From: JBBATK01 sp044228685
GTDB lineage: Bacteria; Bacteroidota; Ignavibacteria; Kapaibacteriales; NICIL-2
Length of the DNA stretch: 64,000 nucleotides
Reading direction: 5' to 3'
NCBI GenBank assembly: GCA_044228685.1
Contig: JBGAUL010000020.1
Span: 1-64,000 of the forward strand
Shown here piece by piece: positions 28,123 through 37,173 of the stretch. The notes beneath the pieces were generated by a model. It made no database searches. It was not told where the DNA came from and saw only the letters and a list, made by a program, of their open reading frames with translations. Position 1 is the first letter of the stretch; the number at the start of each line of letters is the position of its first letter. The translations under genes were made by a program, and so were the position numbers.

Positions 28123-29214
28123 TTAGGTCTTTGTTCGCCACAGATTAGCAGCTGCGATAATGAGGAACAATCCATTAGCTGCCCATCCAACGGTAACGGG
28201 ACTAAGATCAAACTCAAAGCCAATACTCTGGGAGATTTTTGTGAAGACGAGGTAACTGAATGCAACAACCATTGCGGTTGCGATTTCGACAGCAACGCCG
28301 GACTTCTTGCGGATGGAGGCGAACGGTACGCCGAAAAGAACAACGATCAAATTCGCGAAAGGGAATGCGTATTGTCCGTAATAATCAATGCGCTTCATGC
28401 GCACATCTTTGCCACCGTTCTCTAGCATGTTGATGTAATCTCGATACTCATCGAGGTTCATCTCATCGGTTGTGCGCTGCAAAGACATAATCCCGCTATG
28501 TGAAATGCGCAGGTGTGCAGTGTCTTGTTCGAAGTGTCGTACAACAGGACGACCATCTGCTTTAGTGATACGTTCGTATCCGTCGAGCAGCGACCAACAT
28601 TGAGCAACAGAATCCCAGCGGAAGTGTGTGGCATCCAGTCGTCGCTCAAGACGTGGAGTAGTCTCGGAGGAGTAATCTTCAATTGAAATACTAAATCCAC
28701 TTCGTGCTGCCTCATCATACGATGCCATGATAACGTTGCGTCGCGGGTTGTCGCGGAAGTAGAGATTGTAAATCTGCGTTTCAGAATTGCCGGAGTTGCC
28801 TGAGAGAAATTGACGGTCGATGGTTAGCATTTTCGTTTGCGCTCTCGGGACGATCCAGCCATTGAAGTAGAGTTGACCTAAAGAGAGTAGGATGGACACG
28901 ATCACGATTGGAAGCATGAGACGGTACAGAGACTGTCCGGCGCTTTTCATGGCGGTTATCTCATTCGAGGAGCTGAGTCGTCCAACCGAAAACAAACTCG
29001 CCAGCAGCATCGCGATCGCGAAGATGAGCTTGATGATTTGCGGTAGGAAGTACACATAGTACAGTCCGATTTCCGCTATTGTGGCTTTATGATCTATGAA
29101 TTTGTCCAACTTTTCCATCAAATCCACAACCACGAAGATCACATTTAACGCCACCAGGGAGAAAAAGAGAGTCGCAATGAAACTGCGCAATATGTAGCGG
29201 TCCAGTTTGCTCAT
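28123..29214 (-). CDS. lptG: LptF/LptG family LPS export permease
   Basis: 363 residues in the YjgP/YjgQ family: three helices at the N-terminus (to ~120), a periplasmic beta-jellyroll (~125-270) and three C-terminal helices. The opening KLDRYILRSFIATLFFSLVAL, the SSNEITAMKSAGQS coupling-helix segment and the C-terminal GVPFASIRKKSGVA are family hallmarks. With LptB it drives lipopolysaccharide from the inner membrane to the Lpt bridge; LptD for the outer membrane lies at 39-42 kb. LptG and LptF are hard to tell apart by eye, and many Bacteroidota have two copies, so the symbol is tentative. It is divergent from rpsA across 254 bp. Confidence 0.85.
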   Translation of the reverse strand: MSKLDRYILRSFIATLFFSLVALNVIFVVVDLMEKLDKFIDHKATIAEIGLYYVYFLPQIIKLIFAIAMLLASLFSVGRLSSSNEITAMKSAGQSLYRLMLPIVIVSILLSLGQLYFNGWIVPRAQTKMLTIDRQFLSGNSGNSETQIYNLYFRDNPRRNVIMASYDEAARSGFSISIEDYSSETTPRLERRLDATHFRWDSVAQCWSLLDGYERITKADGRPVVRHFEQDTAHLRISHSGIMSLQRTTDEMNLDEYRDYINMLENGGKDVRMKRIDYYGQYAFPFANLIVVLFGVPFASIRKKSGVAVEIATAMVVAFSYLVFTKISQSIGFEFDLSPVTVGWAANGLFLIIAAANLWRTKT

Positions 29215-29347
29215 GATAGCAGTGAATGCACAAAAACGTGGGGGATGAAGCCCAGAATGCGGTTTTTGTGCTCGTTAACATCGGTTTATTCGAAAATACA
29301 GCATCGCAGCAGACCGGCACCCCAATCATCGATACCCTGCCGCTGCT

Positions 29348-29379
29348 TTTGCATAATCTCAATATTTACAGTATTTTAG
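29348..29379 (+). promoter_or_regulatory. Candidate promoter of rpsA
   Basis: TTTG at 29348-29351 and TATTTTAG at 29372-29379 are 20 bases apart, fitting the Bacteroidota -33/-7 pattern with one mismatch. It would give a leader of about 85-90 bases before the ATG at 29469. Confidence 0.4.
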
Positions 29380-29468
29380 CACTCTTATCCAGCCGTGAAG
29401 GTTTGTTACACCATATCATAGTGGTCTCCGTGAGCACGGCAGCGCGGAAGTATCACAAAGGAGTATTT

Positions 29469-31448
29469 ATGTCAGAATCAACACAACCTGTTGATGATCA
29501 GGTTACTGCGCAAGACGATCTTGTGATCGATAACTCGGCAGTTGACATTATCATCGATGAAACACCCGTTCAGTTGTCAAAAAAGAACACACTGGCGGCG
29601 TTGTTGGAAGGTGATCTCGATCTGGACTTCAATGGTCTAGACAACGATTCATTTGAAAAGATGTTGTCCACCAACATGACGCACATCAAAGAAGATGAGA
29701 TGGTGCACGGTCGTGTAGTGGCAATGAGTAAGGACGAAATTCTCGTCGACATCGGATTCAAGTCATTGGGTGTGGTTCCGCGTGCGGAGTTCTCTGTCGC
29801 TGCCGATTCACTCATGATTGGCGATGAGATCGACGTATTTGTTGACAAGATTGAAGATGCATCCGGTCGTTTGGTGCTTTCACGTCGTCGCGCTGACTTC
29901 ATGAAGACCTGGAACGACATTATGTCACACTACGAAAAGCAAGACGTTATCCCGGTTCGTATCCTTCGTCGTATCAAGGGCGGTATGGTCGTTGACCTTT
30001 TGGGCATCGAAGCATTTCTCCCGGGTTCACAGATCGACGTTCGTCCGGTCCGTGATTTCGACGTCTGGGTTGGTAAGGCAATCGACGTTCGCGTTGTTAA
30101 GGTTAACAACCCAAGCGAAAACGTTGTAGTAAGCCACAAGATTCTTCTTGAAGAGCAAATCTCAGAACAGCGCGGCAAGATCATTGCATCGCTCGAAAAG
30201 GGATTGGTTCTCGAAGGTGTTGTTAAGGCTATCGCAGACTTCGGTGTGTTCGTTGACTTGGGCGGTGTTGATGGTTTGGTTCACATCACCGACTTGTCAT
30301 GGGGACGCGTTAACCATCCATCTGAAATCGTTAACCTGGACGAGCAAGTCAAGGTTGCGGTTCTCGATTTCGATCAAGAGAAGAAGCGTATTTCTCTCGG
30401 TATGAAGCAACTCACCCCACATCCTTGGGATACCATCGGCGAGAAGTACGAGCCGGGTGTCAAGGTTAGCGGTAAGGTTGTAAGCATTACTGATTACGGT
30501 GTCTTCATCGAAATTGAAAAGGGTGTTGAAGGTCTCATCCACATCAGTGAAATGTCGTGGACACAACACATCAAGCATCCTTCACAATTGGTATCACTTG
30601 GTCAGATGCTTGAAGCAATCGTGCTCAACATCGATCGTGACAACCGCAAGCTCGCTCTCGGTATCAAGCAACTCGAGCCGGATCCTTGGCAAGATTTGAT
30701 GAACAAGTATCCTATTGGTTCAATCCACAAGGGTATCGTTCGTAACCTCACCAACTTCGGAGTCTTCGTTGAACTCGAAGCCGGCGTTGATGGTTTGGTT
30801 CACATCAGTGACTTGTCATGGACGAAGAAGATTCGCCACCCAGGTGAATTCGTCAAGAAGGGCGATCCGCTTGAAGTCATCGTATTGAGCGTTGATCCTG
30901 AGCATCGTCGTATTTCTCTCGGCCACAAGCAAATCACGGACAATCCGTGGGATGTATTCGCTGAGCGCTTTACAGTTGGAACAGAAACCGAAGGAAAGAT
31001 TGTTCGCATCATCGATAAGGGTGTCATCGTTGAAATGCCGGAAGGCGTTGATGGCTTTGTACCTTCATCACAACTCTCTTTCGCACCGGTTCGCAGCATC
31101 GCAGATTTCTTCCACGTCGGAGATGCATTGCCACTCAAGGTTGTTGAATTTGACAAAGAGTCAAAGAAGATCGTCTTGTCAGCAGTCGATGCACTCAAGG
31201 GTAAGGATCAGGAGATCATTGCAGCATACAATGCAAATCACCCGGTTCCAAACGCTGAGAAGTACGTAGCAGAAGGCGTTGCTCCAACAATCGCTCCTGA
31301 AGAAGTGGCAGCAATTGAAGCTGTAGTTGCAGCTGAAAATTCAATCGTCGTTCCTGACGAAGTTGCAACCGTAAAAGCTCCGGCTTTGAAGGTTGAAGAA
31401 GCAGCTGCAGATTCAGAAGCAGCAGCTCCTGAGACACCGGCAGCTTAA
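29469..31448 (+). CDS. rpsA: 30S ribosomal protein S1
   Basis: 659 residues from the ATG at 29469, which follows a strong AAAGGAG site; the open frame extends upstream to 29226 but without support. Six S1 (OB-fold) repeats are visible, with openings such as VHGRVVAMSKDEILVDIG, IPVRILRRIKGGMVVDLLG, LEGVVKAIADFGVFVDLGG, VSGKVVSITDYGVFIEI, HKGIVRNLTNFGVFVEL and TEGKIVRIIDKGVIVEM. An Ala/Glu-rich tail follows from about residue 600. S1 brings mRNA to the ribosome. A ~60-residue acidic N-terminal extension precedes repeat 1, as in Bacteroidota S1. A strong terminator closes the gene. Confidence 0.97.
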   Translation: MSESTQPVDDQVTAQDDLVIDNSAVDIIIDETPVQLSKKNTLAALLEGDLDLDFNGLDNDSFEKMLSTNMTHIKEDEMVHGRVVAMSKDEILVDIGFKSLGVVPRAEFSVAADSLMIGDEIDVFVDKIEDASGRLVLSRRRADFMKTWNDIMSHYEKQDVIPVRILRRIKGGMVVDLLGIEAFLPGSQIDVRPVRDFDVWVGKAIDVRVVKVNNPSENVVVSHKILLEEQISEQRGKIIASLEKGLVLEGVVKAIADFGVFVDLGGVDGLVHITDLSWGRVNHPSEIVNLDEQVKVAVLDFDQEKKRISLGMKQLTPHPWDTIGEKYEPGVKVSGKVVSITDYGVFIEIEKGVEGLIHISEMSWTQHIKHPSQLVSLGQMLEAIVLNIDRDNRKLALGIKQLEPDPWQDLMNKYPIGSIHKGIVRNLTNFGVFVELEAGVDGLVHISDLSWTKKIRHPGEFVKKGDPLEVIVLSVDPEHRRISLGHKQITDNPWDVFAERFTVGTETEGKIVRIIDKGVIVEMPEGVDGFVPSSQLSFAPVRSIADFFHVGDALPLKVVEFDKESKKIVLSAVDALKGKDQEIIAAYNANHPVPNAEKYVAEGVAPTIAPEEVAAIEAVVAAENSIVVPDEVATVKAPALKVEEAAADSEAAAPETPAA

Positions 31449-31477
31449 TCGCCAGCCGAGCTCAATTCTAGTCGTAG

Positions 31478-31515
31478 ACAACAGCACGTTCTTGAACGTG
31501 CTGTTGTCATTTTTG
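31478..31515 (+). terminator. Rho-independent terminator after rpsA
   Basis: A perfect inverted repeat of 14 bp per arm (ACAACAGCACGTTC / GAACGTGCTGTTGT, centre TT) is followed by CATTTTT. It ends about 65 bp after the rpsA stop. Confidence 0.95.
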
Positions 31516-31679
31516 ACCGAATCTATTCTTCACCTTATGTCAGTTTTCAGACATAATTTTTTAATCGCCAACTCCGTCATCGTGGTGTTTGCAAGAGCAA
31601 TGATATGTGGTCTTGGCAAACAGACAGTTAACACGCGAAGAGATAAGACTCGTTGTATTTATCACAATCCCACACCTTC

Positions 31680-32927
31680 ATGTTTAGAGTAGCAATTCTC
31701 AGTATCGGTGATGAACTCTGTATCGGACAAGTCGTCAATACTAATGCTTCCTTTATCGCCGAACAATGCTCAGGCGTGGGAGCGCTTGTGACGGAGCATC
31801 GCGTTATAGGCGATGAAGCAGAGGTGATGCTGCGGGCTTTGGATGAGCTACAGCGTGATAACGATTGCGTGATAATGACGGGAGGATTGGGTCCGACCCA
31901 CGACGACATCACCAAAGATGTACTCTGTCAAGCGTTCCACGTGTCCCTTGTCGAAGACGAAGGCACTGTCGAGTGGCTTCGCGAACTGTTCGCACGTCGC
32001 AACAGAGAACTAACTGATCGCAACAAAGCCCAAGCCTTACGTCCGGAGAATGCTCAAGCACTCAAGAACGAACTCGGAAGTGCACCGGGATTGTTCATTG
32101 AACACAACTCCACCATGTTCTTTGCTCTGCCCGGCGTTCCGGCAGAAATGAAGAAGCTCATCATCGATGCGGTGCTGCCTTTAATCAAGACACAAATTCA
32201 AAAGCGGAAGCAGGAAGTTCGGGTGTTCAAGACTCTGCTAGCTGTGGGGATAGCTGAGTCGGATTTAGCAGACTTGTTACCGGACCTAGAGACCATTCTG
32301 CAAGGCCAACAACTTGCTTTTCTTCCATCGTACACGGGAATTCGTTTACGCATTAGTGTGAGTGCAGCTACGGCCGAGGAAGCGGCAGTTATCGTGGATC
32401 ACATTGAGAACTCCATTCGTTCACGTGCGGGTCGATTTATACTTGCAGGCGCACACCAATCAATGATCCAGGCAACGCACAGTTTGCTGATGCATAAATC
32501 AAAGACGCTTGCCTTGGCTGAATCATGTACGGGCGGAATGTTAGGCATGATGTTCACGGACAATCCGGGATCGTCGCAGTATTTTCTTGGTGGAATAGAG
32601 TGTTACTCCAATGAATCAAAGCTTCGCGATTGCGCGGTGGATCCATCTATCATTGTCAATCATGGTGCGGTGAGTCGCGAATGCGTTGAAGCGCTTGCCG
32701 TAGGAGTACGTGAACGCTTTCAGTCGGATTATGCGATTAGCATTAGTGGAATTGCAGGACCCGACGGAGGCACGCCCGACAAACCAATTGGAACCGTTTG
32801 GATTGCAGTAGCAGACCAACACGGAGTTCGTGCAAAGAAATTTCTACTCGGAAATGACCGTCATATCGTCCGCGAGCGAGCATGCGGTTCAGCATTAGCA
32901 ATGCTCTACGAATTACTCGCAGCCTAA
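31680..32927 (+). CDS. cinA: CinA family protein (NMN amidohydrolase / nucleotide pyrophosphatase)
   Basis: 415 residues from the ATG at 31680; an earlier in-frame start at 31653 is possible. The N-terminal MoCF-like domain (COG1058) opens with AILSIGDELCIGQVVNTNA and contains VIMTGGLGPTHDDITKD. The C-terminal CinA domain has LALAESCTGGMLG, IECYSNESK and SISGIAGPDGGTPDKPIGTVW, with the catalytic Ser/Thr of the NMN deamidase in ESCTGG. The two-domain length is standard. It acts in pyridine nucleotide salvage or ADP-ribose hydrolysis. It sits alone between the rpsA terminator and gyrA. Confidence 0.95.
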   Translation: MFRVAILSIGDELCIGQVVNTNASFIAEQCSGVGALVTEHRVIGDEAEVMLRALDELQRDNDCVIMTGGLGPTHDDITKDVLCQAFHVSLVEDEGTVEWLRELFARRNRELTDRNKAQALRPENAQALKNELGSAPGLFIEHNSTMFFALPGVPAEMKKLIIDAVLPLIKTQIQKRKQEVRVFKTLLAVGIAESDLADLLPDLETILQGQQLAFLPSYTGIRLRISVSAATAEEAAVIVDHIENSIRSRAGRFILAGAHQSMIQATHSLLMHKSKTLALAESCTGGMLGMMFTDNPGSSQYFLGGIECYSNESKLRDCAVDPSIIVNHGAVSRECVEALAVGVRERFQSDYAISISGIAGPDGGTPDKPIGTVWIAVADQHGVRAKKFLLGNDRHIVRERACGSALAMLYELLAA

Positions 32928-33103
32928 GAAACAGATCGGTTGGAATAGAGACAAAGAAGTGATTGGAGGGACAGCTGCTGCGTTGATGAATTCAGCCCTA
33001 AAAATCCCGAAAATTCCCTCAGAATGTGGAAAATCCCCCCAAAAACAGTGCTCAAGAACCCGTATTTTTGTCATTCTTCGATCTCACATAAGCAGCACAA
33101 TCC

Positions 33104-35575
33104 ATGGCCCTGTATAGTGAAAAAATTCTTCCGGTAATGCTGGAAGACCAGATGCGTGGTTCCTATCTGGACTACTCGATGTCCGTCATTGTTTCACGCG
33201 CCTTACCGGATGTTCGCGATGGTTTAAAACCAGTGCATCGTCGAATCCTCTATGCGATGCAGGAGTTGGGACTCAGTTCTAATCGTCCATACAAGAAATC
33301 CGCACGTCTTGTGGGGGAAGTGCTTGGTAAGTACCACCCGCACGGCGACTCATCAGTGTATGATGCGATGGTGCGTATGGCACAGGAGTGGTCTTTGCGA
33401 TATCCACTCGTAGATGGTCAAGGAAACTTTGGATCAGTCGACGGAGATCCGCCGGCTGCTATGCGTTACACTGAAACTCGTCTTGCGAGCATTGCGAGTG
33501 AAGTGTTGCGTGACATTGACAAAGAGACCGTTGACTTCCAATCGAACTTTGACGATTCGCTCGAAGAACCGAAAGTACTCCCGACAGTTATTCCGCTGCT
33601 CATGGTTAATGGAGCAGGTGGTATTGCTGTTGGTATGGCGACGAATATTCCGCCGCACAATCTTCGCGAAGTAATTGCCGGGATCCAGGCTCTCATTGCA
33701 GATCCAACAATGTCGAGCAATGATTTGATGACTCACATTACAGCACCGGACTTTCCAACCGGTGGCGTGATTTATGGTTACGACGGTGTGCGTGATGCAT
33801 ACTTGACCGGTCGCGGAAAGATTCTTGTGCGTGCTCGCGCTTCTGTCGAGACAGCCAAGAACGGACGTGAGTCAATCATCATTACAGAATTGCCGTACCA
33901 GGTATCAAAGGCAGGTTTGATTGAGAAGATCGCTGATCAAGTCCGTGATAAGGTGCTTGAGGATATCTCTGATATCCGCGATGAGTCGGACCGCGACGGT
34001 ATGCGTATTGTGATCGAGTTGAAGCGCGATGGTATTCCTCTCGTTGTGCTGAACAATCTGTACAAGCACACTCAAATGCAGGCCACCTTTGGTGTGATCA
34101 TGCTCGCGCTTGTCAACGGACGTCCCAAAGTTTTGGAGCTGCGTGAAATGCTCCAGCACTTCATTGACTTCCGCAACCAGGTTGTAGTTCGCCGCTCACA
34201 ATTCGAACTCACCGCTGCAGAGAAGCGTGCACACATCTTGGAAGGCTTTATCATTGCGCTCGATAATATCGACGCGGTGATCAAGACGATTAAGGAGTCA
34301 CCAACAGTTGACGTTGCTTCGGAACGCTTGCAGAAGAAATTCTCGTTGAGCGAAATTCAAGCAAAGGCAATTCTCGATATGAGATTGCAACGTCTCACCG
34401 GACTCGAACGCGAGAAAATCATGAATGAGTATCGCGAGATCATCCAGTTGATCGAGCGCTTGAAGTCAATTTTGGCAAGCAAAGAACTCCAGCTTCAAAT
34501 TGTGAGCGAAGAGCTCAAGCAAGTGGTCGAGAAGTACGGTGATGAACGTCGTACGGATATTGTCTACGACTCCCGCGACTTTACTGTCGAAGATATGATC
34601 GCCAACGAGGAAGTCATCGTGACGATCTCGCACAAAGGCTTTATCAAACGCACGCCGGTGAATTCATACCGTCGTCAAGGTCGAGGTGGTCGCGGACTCA
34701 GCGGCGCCAGCACCTACGAAGACGATTTTGTAGAAAATCTCTTCAGAGCGGCTACTCATGATTACCTCTTGTGCTTCACAGACAAAGGCCGTGTATATCG
34801 CGTTAAAGTCTATGATATACCCGAAGGCAGTAGAAATGCAAAGGGTCGTTCAATCGCTAACATTATCCAAAAGCCGGCTGAAGAAAAGGTCACAGCATAC
34901 TTGCTCGTTCAAGGCGCATTCGGCGAAGATCAATTTATCTTCATGTGTACTCGCTTTGGAACTGTAAAGAAGACCTCGCTTTCAGAGTTTGAGAGTGTAC
35001 GAGCTAATGGTAAAGTGGCTCTGACACTGGACGAAGGAGATATCCTACTTTCAGCGCGTCTAACAGATGGCACCTGCGACATCATCATTGGAACACGCGA
35101 CGGTTCGGCATGTCGATTCCGCGAAAGCGATGTTCGTCAGATGGGTCGTACTGCTACAGGTGTAAAGGGTATCACGCTTCAAGAAGACGATCATGTTGTA
35201 TCGATGATCGCCATCCGACGTCCGGATTCTCAAGTGGTTGTTATCGGCCAAAACGGTTACGGCAAGCGCACACGCTTTGAGGACTTCCGTCTTACACGCC
35301 GCGGAGCTAAGGGTGTGATTTCGATGAACGTAACACCGAAGACCGGTAAGGTCGTGTCGCTCTTGGAAATCACTGAAAGCGATGACTTGGTGGTAATGAC
35401 GCAAAAGGGAATTCTCATTCGTCAACCATCAGACAGCATCCGCATCATCGGTCGTAATACACAAGGTGTACGCCTTATACGTCTTGATGAAGGAGATACT
35501 ATCGCCGATGCTACAATCGTCCCTCACGACGATGACGATACGGCTGAGGGCGGCGAAGGCGAAGCAACAGCATAG
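33104..35575 (+). CDS. gyrA: DNA gyrase subunit A
   Basis: 823 residues. The catalytic tyrosine is Y122 (AMRYTE), at the E. coli position. The quinolone-determining region reads HPHGDSSVYDA with Ser83 and Asp87 unmutated. The C-terminal beta-pinwheel carries a GyrA box, QGRGGRG, one residue off the usual QRRGGRG, which distinguishes it from ParC. An acidic tail (DDDDTAEGGEGE) ends the protein. It introduces negative supercoils together with GyrB, which is not in the window. A TATTTTTG element at 33063-33070 lies 34 bp before the ATG and may be the -7 promoter element, although no -33 partner was found. Confidence 0.97.
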   Translation: MALYSEKILPVMLEDQMRGSYLDYSMSVIVSRALPDVRDGLKPVHRRILYAMQELGLSSNRPYKKSARLVGEVLGKYHPHGDSSVYDAMVRMAQEWSLRYPLVDGQGNFGSVDGDPPAAMRYTETRLASIASEVLRDIDKETVDFQSNFDDSLEEPKVLPTVIPLLMVNGAGGIAVGMATNIPPHNLREVIAGIQALIADPTMSSNDLMTHITAPDFPTGGVIYGYDGVRDAYLTGRGKILVRARASVETAKNGRESIIITELPYQVSKAGLIEKIADQVRDKVLEDISDIRDESDRDGMRIVIELKRDGIPLVVLNNLYKHTQMQATFGVIMLALVNGRPKVLELREMLQHFIDFRNQVVVRRSQFELTAAEKRAHILEGFIIALDNIDAVIKTIKESPTVDVASERLQKKFSLSEIQAKAILDMRLQRLTGLEREKIMNEYREIIQLIERLKSILASKELQLQIVSEELKQVVEKYGDERRTDIVYDSRDFTVEDMIANEEVIVTISHKGFIKRTPVNSYRRQGRGGRGLSGASTYEDDFVENLFRAATHDYLLCFTDKGRVYRVKVYDIPEGSRNAKGRSIANIIQKPAEEKVTAYLLVQGAFGEDQFIFMCTRFGTVKKTSLSEFESVRANGKVALTLDEGDILLSARLTDGTCDIIIGTRDGSACRFRESDVRQMGRTATGVKGITLQEDDHVVSMIAIRRPDSQVVVIGQNGYGKRTRFEDFRLTRRGAKGVISMNVTPKTGKVVSLLEITESDDLVVMTQKGILIRQPSDSIRIIGRNTQGVRLIRLDEGDTIADATIVPHDDDDTAEGGEGEATA

Positions 35576-35619
35576 TTCTTAGGCCTCTTGTAAACTGAAT
35601 TTAAGTGCATGAAAACGCT

Positions 35620-35650
35620 AGCGGGAGATTGACGACAAGTCACTCCCGCT
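35620..35650 (+). terminator. Hairpin between gyrA and trxB
   Basis: Stem AGCGGGAG (35620-35627) pairs with CTCCCGCT (35643-35650), followed by ACACTTTT. It is 45 bp after the gyrA stop and 20 bp before the trxB ATG. It could terminate gyrA, but the T-tract is short. Confidence 0.5.
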
Positions 35651-35670
35651 ACACTTTTGGGAGTAGTGTT

Positions 35671-36624
35671 ATGAGTACTCATTTCGATATCGCAATCATT
35701 GGTTCTGGTCCTGCGGGCTTTACTGCAGCTATCTACGCTTCACGCGCCGGTTTGAAAGTGGCAGTGTTTGAAGGATTACAACCAGGCGGACAATTGACAA
35801 TTACAACAGAAGTTGAGAACTATCCCGGCTTCGAACACGGAATCATGGGTCCTGAGATGATGGACGTCTTCCGCAAGCAAGCGGCACGCTTTGGCGCTCA
35901 GAGTATCTATGAGTTGATTGAATCAATTGATGCATCAAATCGACCATTTCGTATGGTCTCAGATCGAAAGACTGAGTACACAGCCAATGCAGTAATTGCA
36001 GCAACCGGTGCCAGTGCGCGATTACTCGGAACCAAAGGAGAAGGTGAGTTCATGGGCTATGGTGTATCAGCCTGTGCTACCTGCGATGGATTCTTCTACC
36101 GCAATCTTCATGTGATTGTTGTCGGTGGAGGAGATACCGCAATGGAAGAAGCGAACTACCTTACACGTTTTGCAGAGACGGTTACCATCGTTCACCGTCG
36201 CGAAGAATTTAGAGCATCGAAGATCATGCTCGACCGCGCAAAGGCAAATCCAAAGATTAAGTTCAGAGTCAATACAGTTATTGATGAATATCTCGGTGAG
36301 ACGCTGCCAAGCGGACTCAAGAAATTGACGAAGGTTCGACTGCTGAATACTGTCGACAACACTACGACCGAAGAAGCTATTGACGGAGTATTCGTTGCCA
36401 TAGGACACGAGCCTAATACCAAGTTGTTTAAAGGCTTGGTAGAGTTGGATGAGAATGGTTATATCCTGACCCAAGGCAAATCGAGCTATACCAACGTGCC
36501 TGGACTGTTTGCCTGCGGCGATGCACAGGACAGCGTCTATCGTCAAGCTATCACTGCTGCCGGAAGTGGTTGCGTGGCTGCAATTGATGCAGAGCGCTGG
36601 CTTGAAGCTCAACATCATCACTAA
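35671..36624 (+). CDS. trxB: Thioredoxin reductase
   Basis: 317 residues from the ATG at 35671, preceded by GGGAG; an upstream ATG at 35605 would read through the hairpin. FAD-binding GSGPAGFTAA is at the N-terminus, the redox pair is C135-A-T-C138 (ACATCDGFF, E. coli numbering), the NADPH-binding motif is VVGGGDTAMEEA with the basic HRREEFRASK, and the C-terminal FAD segment is LFACGDAQDSVYRQA. It uses NADPH to reduce thioredoxin and supports ribonucleotide reductase and oxidative defence. It may be read from its own promoter or as a run-on from gyrA. Confidence 0.97.
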   Translation: MSTHFDIAIIGSGPAGFTAAIYASRAGLKVAVFEGLQPGGQLTITTEVENYPGFEHGIMGPEMMDVFRKQAARFGAQSIYELIESIDASNRPFRMVSDRKTEYTANAVIAATGASARLLGTKGEGEFMGYGVSACATCDGFFYRNLHVIVVGGGDTAMEEANYLTRFAETVTIVHRREEFRASKIMLDRAKANPKIKFRVNTVIDEYLGETLPSGLKKLTKVRLLNTVDNTTTEEAIDGVFVAIGHEPNTKLFKGLVELDENGYILTQGKSSYTNVPGLFACGDAQDSVYRQAITAAGSGCVAAIDAERWLEAQHHH

Positions 36625-36748
36625 GTTCTAGAGCGCCAAGTAGGCACACCATCCTGAGATCATTTAGCGTCTATCTGTGACCAGAGTGTTATGGATGGTC
36701 TAATTGTATGCGCTTTGCTATTTGAATCGGCTAAACATTATTCATCGC

Positions 36749-37123
36749 ATGAATATGCCTGCATTGTTGACCATCGTATTGCTCGTCTTTTCGAATGCGT
36801 TTATGACGGTGGCGTGGTATGGTCACTTGCGATACAGTACTTCGTCCCTTGCTCAGCGCTGGGGAGTTTTTGGATTAATTATCATTAGTTGGGGCATTGC
36901 TTTCTTTGAGTACTGTTGTCAGGTACCAGCGAATCGTATTGGCTACGATGGAAACGGTGGACCTTTTAGCTTGATTCAACTCAAAGTAATTCAAGAGGTC
37001 ATTTCACTGCTTGTTTTTTCAGTCTTTGCGACGATGCTCTTTAAGAATGAAGGTTTGAAGACTAATCATTTCATAGCCTTTGCTCTGCTGATCGGAGCAG
37101 TGTACTTCGTCTTTAAAGACTAG
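36749..37123 (+). CDS. DUF486 (DMT-like) membrane protein
   Basis: 124 residues from the ATG at 36749 with four membrane helices and the DUF486 signature: SNAFMTVAWYGHLRY, SWGIAFFEYCCQVPANRIGY, FSLIQLKVIQEVISL and a final AVYFVFKD. The family is a small, widespread relative of the drug/metabolite transporter group with no proven substrate. An in-frame ATG six bases later is possible. It is convergent with the VWA-OmpA gene across an inverted repeat. Confidence 0.9.
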   Translation: MNMPALLTIVLLVFSNAFMTVAWYGHLRYSTSSLAQRWGVFGLIIISWGIAFFEYCCQVPANRIGYDGNGGPFSLIQLKVIQEVISLLVFSVFATMLFKNEGLKTNHFIAFALLIGAVYFVFKD

Positions 37124-37159
37124 CTTCGTGCTTCACTTTATTTGCAGTGAAGAGCTAGT
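37119..37159. terminator. Inverted repeat between convergent genes
   Basis: Outer arms ACTAGCT / AGCTAGT and inner arms CTTCAC / GTGAAG form an interrupted stem that overlaps the DUF486 stop codon and lies 14 bp past the end of the minus-strand gene. There is no long T-tract; a factor-assisted or weak bidirectional terminator is plausible. Confidence 0.45.
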
Positions 37160-37173
37160 TGACGGATAAATCG

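Noticed and set aside
36067..36621. Antisense open frame of 184 codons inside trxB
   Set aside because: Opposite strand carries all thioredoxin reductase motifs.
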